Shown piece by piece: positions 1 through 8,723 of a DNA stretch of 64,000 bases. Origin of the DNA: Tautonia plasticadhaerens (GTDB lineage: Bacteria > Planctomycetota > Planctomycetia > Isosphaerales > Isosphaeraceae); the NCBI RefSeq assembly GCF_007752535.1, contig NZ_CP036426.1:1922001-1986000 (forward strand). The letters run 5' to 3'. The notes under the pieces are model-generated. The model did not search any database and was not told the origin of the DNA. It worked only from the letters and a program-made list of their open reading frames with translations. A program made the translations under genes and the position numbers. Position 1 is the first letter of the stretch. Every line of letters begins with the position of its first letter.

Positions 1-324
1 TGGCGGCTGCGTCGGGTCTTCCCCGACATCGAGCGGGCCGCCTCTCGGCTCGCCCCGAGGCCCCTGTTCATGATCCACGGCCAGCGCGACGCCTACATCA
101 ACCAGGACATCGCCCGGGGACTGTACGACAACGCCCGGGAGCCCAAGGACTTCTGGCTCGTCCCCGGCGCCAAGCACAACCGCTGCCGGGAACTTTGCCC
201 GGAGGAATACCGGGTCCGGGTCACCTCCTTCTTCCGCCAGGCGGCCCCCCGGGGCTCGCGATCCCCGGTCGCGTCGTTGTCGACCGAAGGTCATCGGGTC
301 GAGGCATTCGCCGGCCATCTCTGA
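1..324 (+). CDS. Alpha/beta hydrolase, C-terminal part (5' end outside window)
   Basis: The frame is already open at the first base and stops at 322-324, so only the last ~107 codons are here. The segment PLFMIHGQRDAYI is the usual strand before the acid residue of an alpha/beta hydrolase, and the later PGAKHNRC carries the expected catalytic histidine. The nucleophile elbow would lie upstream of the window. The last ~25 residues, after the FFRQAAP helix, are a low-complexity tail. The substrate cannot be told from this part; dienelactone-hydrolase-like or prolyl-peptidase-like families are both possible. Confidence 0.75.
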   Translation, partial: WRLRRVFPDIERAASRLAPRPLFMIHGQRDAYINQDIARGLYDNAREPKDFWLVPGAKHNRCRELCPEEYRVRVTSFFRQAAPRGSRSPVASLSTEGHRVEAFAGHL

Positions 325-358
325 CCGGGATCGGGGGGTCGCGCGGGCGGGGCTCGGC

Positions 359-387
359 TTGACAGATCGGGGCGATCATCGTCTAGT
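359..387 (+). promoter_or_regulatory. Putative sigma70-type promoter for the GH3-family gene
   Basis: A perfect TTGACA at 359-364 is followed after 17 bases by TCTAGT at 382-387. This is a plausible -35/-10 pair about 70 bases upstream of the start at 455. The -10 box is weak, so the call is tentative. Confidence 0.45.
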
Positions 388-454
388 GCCTCTCCATCGA
401 GGATGACGCCCCTCGCCCGGGGCGACCCGTCCCTCCCACCGAGCCGATCTCGAG

Positions 455-2161
455 ATGATCCGAACCGTCCGACGATGGGTCGGCGCGCCCATCGCCAACC
501 GGGCCCGCCGCCTGGCCCAGGATTACCTCCGACAGGCGTCTCACGCCGACCGGATCCAGCGGGAACGGCTCCTGGAACTGGTCCGACGCCACGCCGAGAG
601 CGCCTTCGGCCGGGAGCACGGCTTCTCCTCCATCCGATCGACGGAGGAGTTTCGCCGTCGCGTCCCGATCCGGGACTACGACGGCCACGAGCCCTACCTC
701 GCCCGGGTCCGGAACGGCGAGCCCCAGGCCCTCTTCGGCCCGGGGACCGAGATCCTCATGTTCGCCATGACCTCGGGCACCACTGCCCGGCCCAAGACGA
801 TCCCGGTGACCCGGGAGTCGCTCCGGGCCTACCGCGACGGCTGGCGGATCTGGGGCATCCTCGCGTTTGATGCGCACGAGGAGATGATCCGGCACGGGAT
901 GCGGCCGATCCTCCAGCTGGCCAGCGACTGGCGGGAGTCGGCCACGCCCTCCGGCATCCCCTGCGGCGCGATCACCGGGCTGACGGCCGCCATGCAGCAC
1001 CCGCTGATCCGACTGAACTACTGCATGCCGCCGTCGGCGTCCCGGATCAAGGACGTGGAGGCGAAGTACTACGTCGCCCTCCGCCTCTCCGCCTATCGGG
1101 ACGTCGGCGCGCTCATCGCGGCCAACCCGAGCACGCTGCTGGGGATCGCCCGGCTCGGCGACCGGGAGAAGCAGACGCTGATCCGTGACCTCTTCGACGG
1201 CCGGATCGACCCGAAGTGGGACATCCCCGAGGACGTCCGCCGTTCGCTCCGCTTCCGGGGGGGGATCCCCCGGCGTCGGGCCGCCCGACGGCTCGATGCG
1301 GTCGCCGAGCGGTCCGGCCGGCTCCTGCCGAGGGACATCTGGCCCGACCTGCAATTCCTCGCCAACTGGACCGGTGGGACGATGGGGGCGTACCTCCGCC
1401 AGTACCCCGACGTCTTCGGCGAGGTCCCCATCCGGGATCCCGGGCTGATCGCCTCCGAGGGGAGGATGACCATCCCGATCGACGACCATTCTCCCGCCGG
1501 CCTGCTGGACTACCCCCACGCCTACTTCGAATTCATCCCCGAGGACGCCGAGGACGCCGAGCAGCCCGACACCGTCGAGGCCGCCGACCTCGTGGAGGGT
1601 CGGCGTTACTTCATCCTGCTGACCAACGCCAGCGGCCTCTATCGGTATCAGATCCGGGACCTCGTCCAGTGCGTCGGCTTCGAGGGGAAGGCGCCGAAGC
1701 TGGTCTTCCTGAACAAGGGCTCGCACATCTCCAGCCTGACCGGCGAGAAGCTCTCCGAGTTCCAGGTCGTCGCCGCGATGAAGGAATTGCAGAAGAGTTC
1801 GGGGCTGACCTTCAAGTCCTTCCTCCTGCTGCCGAGCTGGGGCGACCCGCCCTCCTATTCCCTACTGCTGGAGGAGGACGACCTCGCCGGGTCGTGCAGC
1901 CCCGAAGCCCTGGCCGGGTTGATCGACCGGGAGCTGTGCCGGCAGAACGTGGAATACGAGAACAAGCGGGAAACGCTCCGCCTGGGCCCGGCTCGGGTCC
2001 GTCGCGTCGTGCCCGGTTCCTGGAACGCCTTCCGAGAGCGCCGCCTGGCGTCGACCGGAGGGACGCTGGAACAGTACAAGCAGCCCTGCCTCCTGTCGGA
2101 TCTGGAGGTCATCAAGGGGTTCTCGTTCGCCGACGAGGCGACGCGGTCGGGCGTGGTCTGA
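455..2161 (+). CDS. GH3 auxin-responsive-promoter family protein (acyl-adenylating amido synthetase-like)
   Basis: 568 residues, close to the usual size of plant and bacterial GH3 proteins. The adenylate-forming family signature MTSGTTARPKTIPVT lies near residue 105, and a second conserved patch, YRYQIRDLVQCVGF, near 395 matches the GH3 hinge region. Plant GH3 enzymes activate acyl acids with ATP and join them to amino acids. Bacterial members are common in planctomycetes and related phyla, but their substrates are mostly unknown. The start at 455 is chosen because homology-like sequence begins soon after it. The gene stands alone, with a promoter-like element at 359-387. The family call is firm; the reaction is inferred. 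Confidence 0.88.
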   Translation: MIRTVRRWVGAPIANRARRLAQDYLRQASHADRIQRERLLELVRRHAESAFGREHGFSSIRSTEEFRRRVPIRDYDGHEPYLARVRNGEPQALFGPGTEILMFAMTSGTTARPKTIPVTRESLRAYRDGWRIWGILAFDAHEEMIRHGMRPILQLASDWRESATPSGIPCGAITGLTAAMQHPLIRLNYCMPPSASRIKDVEAKYYVALRLSAYRDVGALIAANPSTLLGIARLGDREKQTLIRDLFDGRIDPKWDIPEDVRRSLRFRGGIPRRRAARRLDAVAERSGRLLPRDIWPDLQFLANWTGGTMGAYLRQYPDVFGEVPIRDPGLIASEGRMTIPIDDHSPAGLLDYPHAYFEFIPEDAEDAEQPDTVEAADLVEGRRYFILLTNASGLYRYQIRDLVQCVGFEGKAPKLVFLNKGSHISSLTGEKLSEFQVVAAMKELQKSSGLTFKSFLLLPSWGDPPSYSLLLEEDDLAGSCSPEALAGLIDRELCRQNVEYENKRETLRLGPARVRRVVPGSWNAFRERRLASTGGTLEQYKQPCLLSDLEVIKGFSFADEATRSGVV

Positions 2162-2224
2162 TCGGCGAACGCCACGGCCTGATCGGACACGGAGGTCAGC
2201 CTAACCGGCTCGGAGGCCATTCGG

Positions 2225-3424
2225 ATGACATCGGGTCAGGATGCCGCCCGCCGTCGCAACCGCCCCCGGGCACTCACCCGGGCCGCGGCCCTCGCCGCCC
2301 TCGCGGCCGTCCTCCCGGGCTGTGCCCAGCTCCAGCAGGGTTGGAGGGACCGGATCGGGGTGGACCGCCGGGGTGCGACCGCCCCGGTCCCCTCGATCCC
2401 GGAGACGCCCGCCGTCGTCTCCTCCGACCCCTATGCCGCCCGGGTCGGCCTGGACGACGGCAAACCCCGTGCTTCGTGGTCGGCGATCCGGGACCGCACC
2501 GACCTGACCGACGCGGGCCCGGGCCCAAGCCGGTCGATGGCCATGATTGAGCCCTCGGCGCATCCCGAGGCGAGCGTCCCCCTCCCACCCCCGGACCAGC
2601 CGACCCCGGTCCCGGCAAGTCCGGCCGCGGCGCCGCTCCCGGCCCCGGCAAGTCCGGCCCCGGTCGTCTCCGGGACCGAGACGTCCACGACAGGCCCCCT
2701 GGCCCCTCCGCAGGACGGGCTGGACGCAATCGAGGGGGTCCTCGATCGGGGGATCGCCCGACTCGAATCGATGAGGAATTACCGGGTCTCGCTCGAGCGG
2801 CAGGAGCGAGTCCGGGGGACGCTCCAGGACGCGGAGACGGTCACGCTGAACGTCCGGACCGACCCGTTCGCCGTCCGGCTGGAATGGCCGGAGGGGCCGA
2901 GCAAGGGACGGGAGGTGCTCTATTCCGAGGTCGAGTGCGACGGCCTGATGCACGTGAAGATGGGGAAGACGCTGATCCCCATCCCCCCCATGCAGCTCGA
3001 GCCGACCTCGCCGATCGCCCTGAGCAACGCCAGGCACCCGATCACCGAGGCCGGCCTGCGGCACATCCTCGAACAGACCAAGGACCAGGTCGCCGCCGCC
3101 CGGAGTGGGGACTCCGCAATCGGCACGTTCTCCCGGCTCGACCCCCACGTCCCCGACGGCTTCGAAGTCCCCTGCATCGAGATCCTCCGGGAGACGCCGG
3201 AGGGCGACCACTGGCGGCTCGTCGTCGAGGAGTCGACGGGCCTACCCGTGCTGCTGGAGGCGACCGACGCCGACGGTCAGCTCCTCGAGTCCTACCGCTT
3301 CCGGGACCTCCGGCCCGACCCGGTGGAGCTGGATGAGCCCGGCGCCTTCGATCCCGCGGTCCGCTTCGCCCGGGGTCCGGCCCGCCCCGACCCGCAAGAA
3401 TCGGGGACGGACGAGGCCGGTTGA
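2225..3424 (+). CDS. DUF1571-type lipoprotein
   Basis: 399 residues. The N-terminus has an arginine-rich n-region, a run of alanine and leucine, and a lipobox ending LPGC (Cys near residue 33), so it should be a lipid-anchored export product. Residues ~100-165 are a Pro/Ala-rich linker. From ~175 on, segments such as MRNYRVSLERQERVRG and VRLEWPEGPSKGREVLY match DUF1571, a domain widespread in planctomycetes and related to outer-membrane lipoprotein-sorting (LolA/LolB-like) beta folds. Its biochemical role is not established. It follows the GH3-family gene by 63 bases and may be cotranscribed with it. Confidence 0.8.
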   Translation: MTSGQDAARRRNRPRALTRAAALAALAAVLPGCAQLQQGWRDRIGVDRRGATAPVPSIPETPAVVSSDPYAARVGLDDGKPRASWSAIRDRTDLTDAGPGPSRSMAMIEPSAHPEASVPLPPPDQPTPVPASPAAAPLPAPASPAPVVSGTETSTTGPLAPPQDGLDAIEGVLDRGIARLESMRNYRVSLERQERVRGTLQDAETVTLNVRTDPFAVRLEWPEGPSKGREVLYSEVECDGLMHVKMGKTLIPIPPMQLEPTSPIALSNARHPITEAGLRHILEQTKDQVAAARSGDSAIGTFSRLDPHVPDGFEVPCIEILRETPEGDHWRLVVEESTGLPVLLEATDADGQLLESYRFRDLRPDPVELDEPGAFDPAVRFARGPARPDPQESGTDEAG

Positions 3425-3651
3425 ACGCCGTGTCCCGCGTCGGGCGTGCCACCGTGCCACGATCGCCTGCCAATGTGGCACGCCCCGCGGATCGGGCCCG
3501 TCGATCGGCCCAACCCGGCTCGGTCTCCCGGGCGACACAATCGGTCCGACCTTCGAAACTTACGCCGCTTCGCAGATCGAGACTCGACTTGCAGGTACGC
3601 TCGGCTTAAGATTTGCTATACCCAAGACGCCCGCGCACCGATCCTGCGCCC

Positions 3652-4077
3652 ATGTGTGAGATCCGTCCCGTGCCAGGCGATCATCCCTTCTCGATCCTGA
3701 TCACGGATGACGACTCCGAGACCCGGGAGTCGCTCCGAGAGATCTTCGAGCCCGCCGGTTACCGGACCCTCCTGGCCGAGACCGGCGAGGAAGCGCTCGA
3801 CATCGCGCAGGCCGAGGACGTCCACCTCGCGCTGATGGACATGCACCTGCCCCGGATCAGCGGCCTGGAGACGATGCAGCTGATCCGGCAGATCAAGGGG
3901 GTCCTCCCCATGATCCTCATCTCGGCCGACCAGGACGACAACCTGCTGCGGAAGGCCCTCTCGGCCCATGCGTTCTGCGTCCTGGCCAAGCCGGTGAGCC
4001 GCCATGTCGTCATCTACGTCGTCAGCCGGGCGATGGAGAAATTCTATCGAGCCGACCCACCCGGCGCCGTCGGCTGA
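3652..4077 (+). CDS. Single-domain response regulator (CheY-like receiver)
   Basis: 141 residues from the ATG at 3652. An upstream in-frame start at 3613 is possible, but the receiver fold begins at ILITDDDSET. The acidic pocket is DDD near 19-21, the phospho-acceptor is Asp63 in LALMDMHLP, and the conserved lysine is Lys113 in LAKPVSR. No output domain follows, so it probably works by protein contact or in a phosphorelay. The partner kinase is not in the window. The 227 bases upstream are free of genes and AT-richer just before the start, which suggests its own promoter. Confidence 0.87.
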   Translation: MCEIRPVPGDHPFSILITDDDSETRESLREIFEPAGYRTLLAETGEEALDIAQAEDVHLALMDMHLPRISGLETMQLIRQIKGVLPMILISADQDDNLLRKALSAHAFCVLAKPVSRHVVIYVVSRAMEKFYRADPPGAVG

Positions 4078-5443
4078 TCGGCCGTCGTGCCGGCGGCCCA
4101 ATCCCCTGCTCCTCGCGATCCTGGCCTCGGTCCCCGGCGGCCTCGCCCTCGGCCACGACATCCCCGACGAACGGGTCGACCGCTCGATCCAGATTCGCCT
4201 GGAGCCGCCGATCCTGAGGGTCTCCTACGAGGTGGACCTCTCGGAATGGACCCTCTTCCAGGACCTCAAGCGGCTGGCCCCGGATCTCCCCCCGGGGGAT
4301 CGATCCGATCGGCTCGGGGCCTATGCCAGGGTCGTCGCCCCGCTCAACGCCCGGGGGTTGCTGGCGAGCGTGGACGGCTCGGGACTCCCCTGGCGTCTCG
4401 CCCGGTCCGAGGTGGACTTCGAGCAGCACGCCCTGCTGACGTTCCACTTCGAGGCGACCGTCCCCGCCTCGGGCCGACTCCGGCTGCGCGACACGAACTA
4501 CGTCTCCTCGTACGGGACGAGCCGCCTCGCCCTGGGAGTCTCCCCTGGCACGGTGGTGGCCGGGTACGAGGGCCCGACGGAACTCGCCGAGGTGGCCGAG
4601 GTCCCCATCTGGGCGATGAGCGACGATCAGGAGGAGGCGACCCGGGGGGTCGAGGTCGTCTATGGCCCCTCGGGTGGCGGCGAACTCCCGGCCGAGGACC
4701 CGGCGAGGTCCGGTCATCCCACCCCGATCACGGAGCCGGTGCCTCCCGCCTCGGACGAGCCTGGTGCGGAGGCCGATCGACTCACCGCCCTGTTCTTCGA
4801 GTCCTCGGGGCGTTCCACGCCGCTCCTCCTGCTGGCCGCACTGGTCCTCGGCGCGGCCCATGCAATCCAGCCGGGGCACGGTAAGACGGCGGTGGTCGGG
4901 GTGTCGATCCAAGGTCGCCGACCCCTCGGCCGTGGCCTGATCCTGGCCGGGACGGCGGCCGTGAGCCATTTCTCCGTCGCGGTGGCCCTGGCGGTGGGGG
5001 CCGTGGTGCTCGCCCCGTCGGGGTTCGATCGGATCGACTCGGCCGCGACCCGGGGGGTCGGGCTCGTGCTGGGGCTCGTCGGGGCCTGGCGGGTCGGGGC
5101 GTCGCTGGGGGGGGCGACTCCCGGCGAGCCGGGGTCCGGACGACGGATCGGGTCGTCCCGGGACGCGATCCTCGCGGGGCTCGCCCTGGGGGCGATCCCC
5201 TGCTGGGACGCGGTGTTGCTGCTCGCGTTGGCCTGGGTCGCGGGCCAGCCGGGCCTGGGGGTGGCATTGCTCCTGGCCTTCAGCCTGGGAGCCTCGGCCA
5301 CGTTGCTCGGCGTCGCCCTGCTGGCCGGTCTCTTCCGGACGGCCGCCCGTCGCCTGGCCGACTCGCCGACGCTGGAGCGGTCCCTGGGCACGCTCGGCGG
5401 CCTGCTGCTGGCGGGGATTGGGGCGTTCCTCTTCCTGGGATGA
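4004..5443 (+). CDS. NicO/RcnA-like nickel/cobalt transporter with extracytoplasmic N-terminal domain
   Basis: 479 residues if it starts at the ATG at 4004, which overlaps the response regulator by 74 bases. No other ATG or GTG start is in frame before the signal-like segment NPLLLAILASVPGGLALG, so either this overlap or a rare CTG start is used. Residues ~50-250 form a soluble domain rich in beta strands. From ~280 come about six hydrophobic helices. The first holds GAAHAIQPGHGKT, the His/Asp-type metal signature of the NicO/RcnA/HupE-like transporter family, and a later helix holds GAIPCWDAVLLLAL. It should move divalent metal (Ni or Co) across the inner membrane; direction is unknown. Confidence 0.78.
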   Translation: MSSSTSSAGRWRNSIEPTHPAPSADRPSCRRPNPLLLAILASVPGGLALGHDIPDERVDRSIQIRLEPPILRVSYEVDLSEWTLFQDLKRLAPDLPPGDRSDRLGAYARVVAPLNARGLLASVDGSGLPWRLARSEVDFEQHALLTFHFEATVPASGRLRLRDTNYVSSYGTSRLALGVSPGTVVAGYEGPTELAEVAEVPIWAMSDDQEEATRGVEVVYGPSGGGELPAEDPARSGHPTPITEPVPPASDEPGAEADRLTALFFESSGRSTPLLLLAALVLGAAHAIQPGHGKTAVVGVSIQGRRPLGRGLILAGTAAVSHFSVAVALAVGAVVLAPSGFDRIDSAATRGVGLVLGLVGAWRVGASLGGATPGEPGSGRRIGSSRDAILAGLALGAIPCWDAVLLLALAWVAGQPGLGVALLLAFSLGASATLLGVALLAGLFRTAARRLADSPTLERSLGTLGGLLLAGIGAFLFLG

Positions 5444-5525
5444 TCGACCGGCGGCGAGGCCCGACGCCGATTCCGGGGGTAGACTATCCCGTTCCGATCG
5501 TCGTCCGGATCGATGAGGGGAGTCG

Positions 5526-6707
5526 ATGGGCCTGGTCCGCATCGCGTGTTACCACGTCGCCCTGCCGCTGAAGAAGCCGATCCGCCACGCCTCCCACGAG
5601 CGGACGACCAGCGACAGCCTGATCGTCCGGGCGACGCTCGACGGCGGGATCGAGGGCTACGGGGAGGGGGTCCCCCGGTCCTACGTCACCGGGGAGACGA
5701 TCGAGTCGGCGATCGAGGCGGTCTGCGGCACCGACCCGGCCCCGGCCCTCGGCGACCCGACCGATTACGAGCAGGCGGTCGCCCGGATCGACGCCCTCAC
5801 GCTCCCCTCGATCGAGGCCGATCCCCGGGGCATGTTCGGCAACGCGGCGCGATGCGCCCTGGAGCTGGCCCTGCTCGACGCCTTCGGGCGGAAGTTCGGC
5901 CGGTCCGTCTCCGACGCGGTGCGGTGCCTCCTGGAGGGTCGATCGTACCTCCGCCCCGAGCCTGGCCCGGTCCGCTACAGCGGGGCGATCACCGCGGAGG
6001 ATCCGAGGAAGGAGCGGATCTCCGCCTGGAAGATGCGGATTTACGGGTTCGATCGGGTGAAGGTCAAGGTCGGCGTTTCGGGCCAGGACGACCCGGCCCG
6101 GTTGCGGCGATTCCGGCGGATCCTCGGCAGCCGGATGGACCTCCGCCTGGACGCCAACGAGTCGTGGTCGGCCGCCGAATTGCTCGATCGCGTCGCCCCG
6201 CTCCGGGGTTGCCGACCCTCTGCGATCGAACAGCCGGTGCCCCACGCAGAAGTCGAGTCGCTCGCCGAGCTGAGGCCGAGGCTCGGGGTCCCGGTCATGC
6301 TCGACGAGTCCCTCTGCGGCGCGCCCGATGGCCGACGGGCCGTCTCACTCGGGCTGGCCGACCTGTTCAACGTCCGGATCTCCAAGTGCGGCGGCCTGGG
6401 CCCGACGATCCGGCTGATCGACCTGGCCTTCCGGTCCGGGCTCGGGGTGCAGCTGGGCTGCCATCCCGGGGAGTCGGGCCTGCTCTCGGCGGCCGGACGC
6501 CACCTGGCGAGCAACCTCATCGGACTCCGATACCTGGAAGGGTCGTATGAGCGGCACGTGCTGGCCGAGAATCCGACGACGCCCGACGTCACCTTCGGCT
6601 TCGGCGGCCGGGCGGGGACGATCGCCGGGCCGGGCCTGGGCGTCGAGGTCGACCCGGCCCGCCTCGAACGCATGACCGTCTCCCGACGGGACATCTCCCA
6701 TGCCTGA
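5526..6707 (+). CDS. Enolase-superfamily enzyme (mandelate racemase/muconate lactonizing, dipeptide epimerase-like)
   Basis: 393 residues. The ATG at 5526 has a strong GAGGGGAG ribosome site a few bases upstream. An N-terminal capping domain is followed by a TIM barrel with the full catalytic set: the K-x-K pair at Lys179/Lys181 (VKVKVG), metal ligands Asp209 (LRLDANESW), the Glu of IEQPVPH and the Asp of VMLDES, and the distal Lys of NVRISKCGG. This arrangement is typical of the MLE subgroup, which includes dipeptide epimerases, o-succinylbenzoate synthases and cycloisomerases. The exact substrate is not clear. It overlaps the next hydrolase gene by 8 bases, so the two are translationally coupled. 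Confidence 0.85.
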   Translation: MGLVRIACYHVALPLKKPIRHASHERTTSDSLIVRATLDGGIEGYGEGVPRSYVTGETIESAIEAVCGTDPAPALGDPTDYEQAVARIDALTLPSIEADPRGMFGNAARCALELALLDAFGRKFGRSVSDAVRCLLEGRSYLRPEPGPVRYSGAITAEDPRKERISAWKMRIYGFDRVKVKVGVSGQDDPARLRRFRRILGSRMDLRLDANESWSAAELLDRVAPLRGCRPSAIEQPVPHAEVESLAELRPRLGVPVMLDESLCGAPDGRRAVSLGLADLFNVRISKCGGLGPTIRLIDLAFRSGLGVQLGCHPGESGLLSAAGRHLASNLIGLRYLEGSYERHVLAENPTTPDVTFGFGGRAGTIAGPGLGVEVDPARLERMTVSRRDISHA

Positions 6708-7575
6708 GAACTTCGCCCGACGCTTCGAGGCGTCCGACGGCTACCCGCTGCACGTCCTCTCCTGGCCGACACCCGGGCCTCCCCGCGCCGTCGCCGTGAT
6801 CCTCCACGGGGTCCAGAGCCACGCCGGCTGGTACCACCACCTCGGCCGGACGCTCGCCGGGGGGGGCATCGAGGCCCACTTCCCGGACCGTCGGGGATCG
6901 GGATCGAACGAGTCGCAGCGAGGGCATTGCCCCTCGTCCCGCCGCCTCGTGAAGGACGTCCTGGAGCTGACCCGGGACCTCAAGGCGTCCCGCCCGGCGA
7001 CGCCGGTCATCCTGGGGGGCATCAGCTGGGGCGGGAAGGTCGCCGTCGTCTCGGCCGCGAAGGGGCCGGAGTCGATCGACGGCGTGGCCCTGATCTGCCC
7101 CGGCCTCCAGCCGAGGGTGGGCGTCCCGATCACCGAGAAGCTCCGGATCGCGGCCGGCTTCTTCCTGTTCCGCTCCAAGCCGATCTTCCGCATCCCGCTG
7201 GCCGACCCCGCCCTCTTCACGGCCGACCCCGAGGCCCAGCGGTTCATCGCCGAGGACGAACTCGGCCTCCGACGCGCCTCCGCCGGCCTGCTGGCCGCGA
7301 GCATGTTCCTGGACCGGGCCGCGAGGCGTGCCCCGGGCCGGGTCAATCAACCCTGCCTGCTCATGCTCGCCGGCCGGGATCGGATCGTCGACAACGACCG
7401 AACCCGGGCCTACTTCTCCCGGATCGCGAGCGCCGACACGCAGGAAGTGGAATATCCCGAAGCCCACCACACGCTGGAATTCGAGGCCGACCCGGGCCGC
7501 TATGCCCGGGACCTGATCGGGTGGATCGAGGCCCGATGGCCGGTCCCCGATGCGGCGACGTCGCCCCCCCCCTGA
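6700..7575 (+). CDS. Alpha/beta hydrolase (monoacylglycerol lipase/lysophospholipase-like)
   Basis: 291 residues. The start overlaps the end of the enolase-superfamily gene by 8 bases. VILHGVQSHAGWY forms the oxyanion strand, GGISWGGK the nucleophile elbow with Ser109, LAGRDRIVDN supplies the acid and AHHTLEFE the histidine, so the triad is complete. No signal peptide is seen, so it should be cytoplasmic. The layout matches the serine aminopeptidase S33/monoglyceride lipase group. Coupling to the enolase-family enzyme suggests a shared small-molecule or peptide-derived substrate, but that is inference. Confidence 0.85.
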   Translation: MPENFARRFEASDGYPLHVLSWPTPGPPRAVAVILHGVQSHAGWYHHLGRTLAGGGIEAHFPDRRGSGSNESQRGHCPSSRRLVKDVLELTRDLKASRPATPVILGGISWGGKVAVVSAAKGPESIDGVALICPGLQPRVGVPITEKLRIAAGFFLFRSKPIFRIPLADPALFTADPEAQRFIAEDELGLRRASAGLLAASMFLDRAARRAPGRVNQPCLLMLAGRDRIVDNDRTRAYFSRIASADTQEVEYPEAHHTLEFEADPGRYARDLIGWIEARWPVPDAATSPPP

Positions 7576-7615
7576 ACCGACCGGGACCGGCACCCGGTCG
7601 GATCCCCCTCCCGGG

Positions 7616-8671
7616 TCATCCCCCGGGTTCGAGCGGGATGGACAGGAGCCTCCGGGCGGCGAAGACGCGGGCCTCCATGCGATCCCTCGGGCCGTGGCGG
7701 GCGCCGATGGTCCGGTTCATTTGCTCGGTGAGCCGGTCGAGCAGGTACGGCTCGGGGACGCCGATCCGCCTCAGGGCGACGACGGTGCGGTCGATGTCCC
7801 AACCGGCCGGGAGGAAATTGGGGCCGAGACGCTCCGCCACCGCATCCAACTCGATGGGGAGGCCGATGCCGAAGTCCTGGCAGATCCCGTCGATCTGGGG
7901 ACCGGCCCGGAGCCCTTCGCGCTGGATCGCGACGGCCAGGCAGCGGAGGAAGTGCTGCCGCTGCATCCGGGTCGGCGGGCGGAATTCCGTGGGGGGGACG
8001 GGAGCCCGATCGGCGGCGAGTGGGGAGGGGTGATCGAGGATCGGTCCGGCCGCCGCCTCGCCTCCCGGTCGATCGTCCCCGGCCCGGCCTCCCCGAAGGT
8101 CCAAGTCCCAGACGATTTCCCTGCTCGCCGGCCCGACGTCGGGGAGGTGATCCTCCGACTCCGACGGGGAGGCGAAGCCTCCTTCCGGGGAATCCTTCCC
8201 CGAGCCGATCGGGGCCGGGGGCATCTCAGGAGCCCCGGCCGCTCGTCGTCCTGACTCCGGCTCCGAGTCGGGGTCGGCCGCGATCGGCCCCGTCGCATCC
8301 GCCTCGACCGGGTCGGCCGGCGTGGCGGCACCCCTCGGGCGGGAGCCGGCCGGGTACTCGGCGGGCCGCACGTCCCGATCCCCGGCGGGGCTTCCGGCCC
8401 GGAGGACGACCTCGCCCTCGGCGATGGGTGCGACCTTCGCCGCATCGACGACCCTCGAATCCGCCCGGACCTCCCCACGATCGAGGAACCGGGGGAGTCG
8501 ATATTCCCGGTACGTGATGTAACCGACCGTCCCCAGCAGGAGCACGAGCAACAGTAGCTCTCGCCCCCACCCCGACGAGACCCGCTGCACGATCACGATC
8601 GGCGCCGTTGAGGCGTCCGGGCCCTCGGGCCCGGGGCGTTCAGGTTTGGTCCGATCGGCGTCGAGCATCAT
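7616..8671 (-). CDS. Unrecognised protein with one N-terminal membrane anchor
   Basis: 351 residues. A ~35-residue cytoplasmic stretch is followed by one clear transmembrane segment (ELLLLVLLLGTVGYIT, about 36-52) and a long Pro/Ala/Asp-rich, probably disordered region. The C-terminal ~110 residues look folded (TRMQRQHFLRCLAVAIQREG and onward). No known domain is recognised. It begins 52 bases after the end of fumC on the same strand and may share its transcript. It ends close to the end of the convergent hydrolase gene, 40 bases away. Confidence 0.6.
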   Translation of the reverse strand: MMLDADRTKPERPGPEGPDASTAPIVIVQRVSSGWGRELLLLVLLLGTVGYITYREYRLPRFLDRGEVRADSRVVDAAKVAPIAEGEVVLRAGSPAGDRDVRPAEYPAGSRPRGAATPADPVEADATGPIAADPDSEPESGRRAAGAPEMPPAPIGSGKDSPEGGFASPSESEDHLPDVGPASREIVWDLDLRGGRAGDDRPGGEAAAGPILDHPSPLAADRAPVPPTEFRPPTRMQRQHFLRCLAVAIQREGLRAGPQIDGICQDFGIGLPIELDAVAERLGPNFLPAGWDIDRTVVALRRIGVPEPYLLDRLTEQMNRTIGARHGPRDRMEARVFAARRLLSIPLEPGG

Positions 8672-8723
8672 CGCGTCGCTCCGAAGGGTAGGACGGGGAG
8701 GGGTGGACGGGGAAGGGACCGGG

